Of a stretch of DNA of 64,000 nt, positions 62,432-64,000 are shown piece by piece. A program made the translations under genes and the position numbers. Within the stretch, counting starts at the first letter, position 1; the number at the start of each line of letters is the position of its first letter. The notes beneath the pieces are model-generated. The model saw nothing but the letters and a program-made list of their open reading frames with translations. It did no database searches and had not been told where the DNA came from. This stretch comes from DASXHY01 sp035552155 (GTDB lineage: Bacteria; Verrucomicrobiota; Verrucomicrobiia; Limisphaerales; DASXHY01), in contig DASZLX010000028.1 of the NCBI GenBank assembly GCA_035552155.1, positions 253,122-317,121 of the forward strand. The letters are read 5' to 3'.

Positions 62432-63655
62432 ATGTCGAAGGACTCTTTTTCCAGGCCCGCCGCAAATCCACGGCTCTGGCTGCTGGACCCGAAAATTCTT
62501 TTCCTAAATCACGGCGCGTTCGGCGCCTGCCCGCGATGCGTTCTCGAATTTCAAGACGAATGGCGCGCCCAAATGGAACGCCAGCCCGTGCACTTTCTCG
62601 TTCGCGAAGCGGAAAAGGCCCTCGACGCCGCCCGCGAAGCGCTCGCGCAATTCGTCGGCTCCCACACGGACGATTTGGTTTTCGTTCCCAACGCCACCAG
62701 CGGCGTCAATTCCGTTTTGCGCTCGCTGTCATTTCAGCGCGGCGATGAACTGCTCGTCACCGACCACGAATACAACGCCAGCCGCAACGCGCTCGATTTT
62801 GTGGCGCAGCGCTGGGGCGCGCGCGTGGTGGTCGCCAAAATCCCGTTTCCTTTTCGCCAGGGCGATGAACTCATTGCACCCATTCTGGAGCGAGTGACGC
62901 CGCGGACCAAACTCGCGCTCGTGGACCACGTCACCAGCCAGACCGGCATCGTTTTGCCCCTTGCCAAAATCGTGAAGGCCTTGCGCGCGCGCGGCGTGGA
63001 AACCCTGGTGGATGGCGCGCATGCGCCGGGAATGGTCCCGCTGAATTTGCGGCAACTCGGCGCGGCCTATTACACTGGCAACTGTCACAAATGGATTTGC
63101 GCGCCCAAAGGCGCGGCGTTCCTGCACGTGCGGCGCGACCAACAGAAACTCATTCGCCCGCTCACCATCAGTCACGGCGCGAACTCGCGGCGCAAGGACC
63201 GTTCGCGATTCCTGCTTGAATTCAGCTGGCAGGGCACCCTCGATCCTTCCGCATTTTTGAGCGTGCCGGAAGCAATTCGCTTCGTCGGCGCGCTGCTGCC
63301 CGGCGGCTGGCCTGAAGTGATGGAACGCAATCGCGGGCTGGTTTTGGCCGCGAGGAAAATTTTGTGCGAGACTCTGGAAATCGCCGAGCCCTGTCCGGAG
63401 GAATTCATCGGTTCAATCGCCGCGGTTCCGCTGCCCAACGCCGCCAGAAACCAATTGCCCCGGCTGCCCTTCAACGAATCGCCACTGCAAGACGCGCTGC
63501 GGGAGAAGCATCAAATCGAAGCGCCCGTCATTTCCTGGCCCGCGCCGCCCGCGCGCGTGCTGCGTGTTGCCGCGCAGCTTTACAATTCGCTCCCGCAGTA
63601 TCGGAAATTGGCCGCGGCACTCCGAATTGAATTGCACCGTCCTCAACGAAAGTAG
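62432..63655 (+). CDS. Class-V-fold PLP-dependent enzyme (isopenicillin-N-epimerase-like)
   Basis: The start is taken at ATG 62432 (407 residues); a TTG at 62387 is in frame. The fold-type I class V pattern is clear: FLNHGAFGACPRCVLEFQ (N-terminal), FVPNATSGVNSVLRSL (phosphate-binding), DHEYNASRNALDFVA, LVDHVTSQTGIVLP, LVDGAHAPGMV (PLP-pyridine Asp) and the Schiff-base Lys220 in GNCHKWICAPKGAAFLHV. Proteins of this group are annotated as isopenicillin N epimerase-like or cysteine-desulfurase-like; the true substrate is usually unknown. No signal peptide, so cytoplasmic. It is not obviously tied to the glycan genes. Confidence 0.85.
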   Translation: MSKDSFSRPAANPRLWLLDPKILFLNHGAFGACPRCVLEFQDEWRAQMERQPVHFLVREAEKALDAAREALAQFVGSHTDDLVFVPNATSGVNSVLRSLSFQRGDELLVTDHEYNASRNALDFVAQRWGARVVVAKIPFPFRQGDELIAPILERVTPRTKLALVDHVTSQTGIVLPLAKIVKALRARGVETLVDGAHAPGMVPLNLRQLGAAYYTGNCHKWICAPKGAAFLHVRRDQQKLIRPLTISHGANSRRKDRSRFLLEFSWQGTLDPSAFLSVPEAIRFVGALLPGGWPEVMERNRGLVLAARKILCETLEIAEPCPEEFIGSIAAVPLPNAARNQLPRLPFNESPLQDALREKHQIEAPVISWPAPPARVLRVAAQLYNSLPQYRKLAAALRIELHRPQRK

Positions 63656-63691
63656 CGCGCATTACCGAACGGCGCGCCCACCGGGAAAAAT

Positions 63692-64000
63692 TTATTTCCG
63701 CCCCGCATCATCCAGCCGCCGCAGCGCGAACGCATAAGCGCCCACCGCTATCGCATGGCTGGTGCCCAGGCGCGAGATGCCGATTCCCACCCGGCGAAGC
63801 GGATCGTATTGCACACTGCGATTGCTCCGCGGAACTTTCACCTCCCGCGTTTCACCCTTGAGAAATTTTTCCAGCTCCGCCGGCTCCTGAAGATTGAACC
63901 CCTTCGAAGCGAGCCGCGCAAAAGAATTTCCACCCGGCCCCACATAAGAGCCGTTCACCTCCGCCAATGTCGCCGACAAAAACAACGGCCACGCGCTCGA
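63692..64000 (-). CDS. Unrecognised protein, C-terminal part only
   Basis: The minus-strand frame is open from the right edge to a stop at 63692, giving the last ~102 residues. Readable blocks are WPLFLSATLAEVNGSYVGPG, LQEPAELEKFLKGETREVKV, YDPLRRVGIGISRLGTSHAI and VGAYAFALRRLDD. The text is protein-like and conserved-looking but I cannot name the family. No C-terminal module or membrane segment is visible. It converges on the PLP enzyme with about 36 bases between stops. Confidence 0.7.
   Translation of the reverse strand, partial: SSAWPLFLSATLAEVNGSYVGPGGNSFARLASKGFNLQEPAELEKFLKGETREVKVPRSNRSVQYDPLRRVGIGISRLGTSHAIAVGAYAFALRRLDDAGRK

Noticed and set aside
1..64000. CRISPR arrays, tRNA or rRNA genes, prophage or integron features
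   Set aside because: No short spaced repeats, cloverleaf-like sequences, integrases or phage genes were found by reading both strands; a covariance-model scan could still find a small RNA.

Overview
The window reads as a chromosomal segment of a free-living, GC-rich bacterium of the Verrucomicrobiota, most likely the Pedosphaera/Limisphaerales (subdivision 3) group. Three things point there: a DUF1559-type prepilin-like protein with the verrucomicrobial FTLIELLVVIAIIAIL leader, many very large secreted repeat or multimodular proteins (NHL propeller, BspA-type leucine-rich repeats, autotransporter-associated strand repeats) that share a terminal module ending in FYR/YFRL, and dense glycoside hydrolase content without any SusC/SusD pair. 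This is inference from protein types; there is no rRNA in the window. No tRNA, rRNA, CRISPR array, integrase or intact insertion sequence was seen.

Layout. 0-12.5 kb: secreted repeat proteins (12-unit NHL propeller, duplicated LRR protein), the msrPQ periplasmic methionine-sulfoxide repair pair, a sialidase-fold/LamG-like protein and an S53 sedolisin. 12.7-16.5 kb: a histidine kinase/receiver pair and an S10 carboxypeptidase. 16.6-24 kb: a lipoprotein aldose 1-epimerase closed by a strong terminator, then a propeller-sensor kinase, NarL-type regulator and secreted GH2 enzyme joined by 4-base overlaps. 24-38.8 kb (minus strand): a tightly packed run of a pseudopilin-like gene, a DUF4965/glutaminase-A-like enzyme, a 2,102-residue GH2-PA14-GH127 fusion, a stand-alone GH127 and a putative TIM-barrel hydrolase. 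38.9-44.5 kb: a small ricin-fold secreted protein and a 1,680-residue strand-repeat protein. 45-60.9 kb: a protein-mannan/glycoprotein block with three GH92 alpha-mannosidases, a GH125 alpha-1,6-mannosidase, a GH97 alpha-glycosidase, a sialate O-acetylesterase-like esterase and a metzincin-like basic secretory protease; tdh-kbl (threonine to glycine plus acetyl-CoA) sits inside it. 61-64 kb: an AraC regulator divergent from GH125/GH97 with a two-copy direct repeat between them, a class-V-fold PLP enzyme and a partial unknown gene.

How it may work together. The GH2/GH127/DUF4965 run looks like a locus for an arabinose- and galactose-containing plant polymer. The GH92/GH125/GH97/esterase block looks like a locus for mannosylated glycans, with proteases alongside to use the protein part. 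One GH92 carries Gln in place of the conserved general-acid Glu, which suggests action on a mannose-phosphodiester. Regulation is visible at two points: the sensor kinase/NarL pair fused to the GH2 operon, and the AraC protein with its repeat. A 17-base motif (TGTGGCCACTTCATGCC) occurs in the same orientation upstream of three genes and may be a shared control element or a dispersed repeat.

Most interesting for follow-up: the E-to-Q GH92, the GH2-GH127 fusion, a ~135-residue accessory module attached to three proteins in this one locus, the recurring terminal module, and the 17-base motif.
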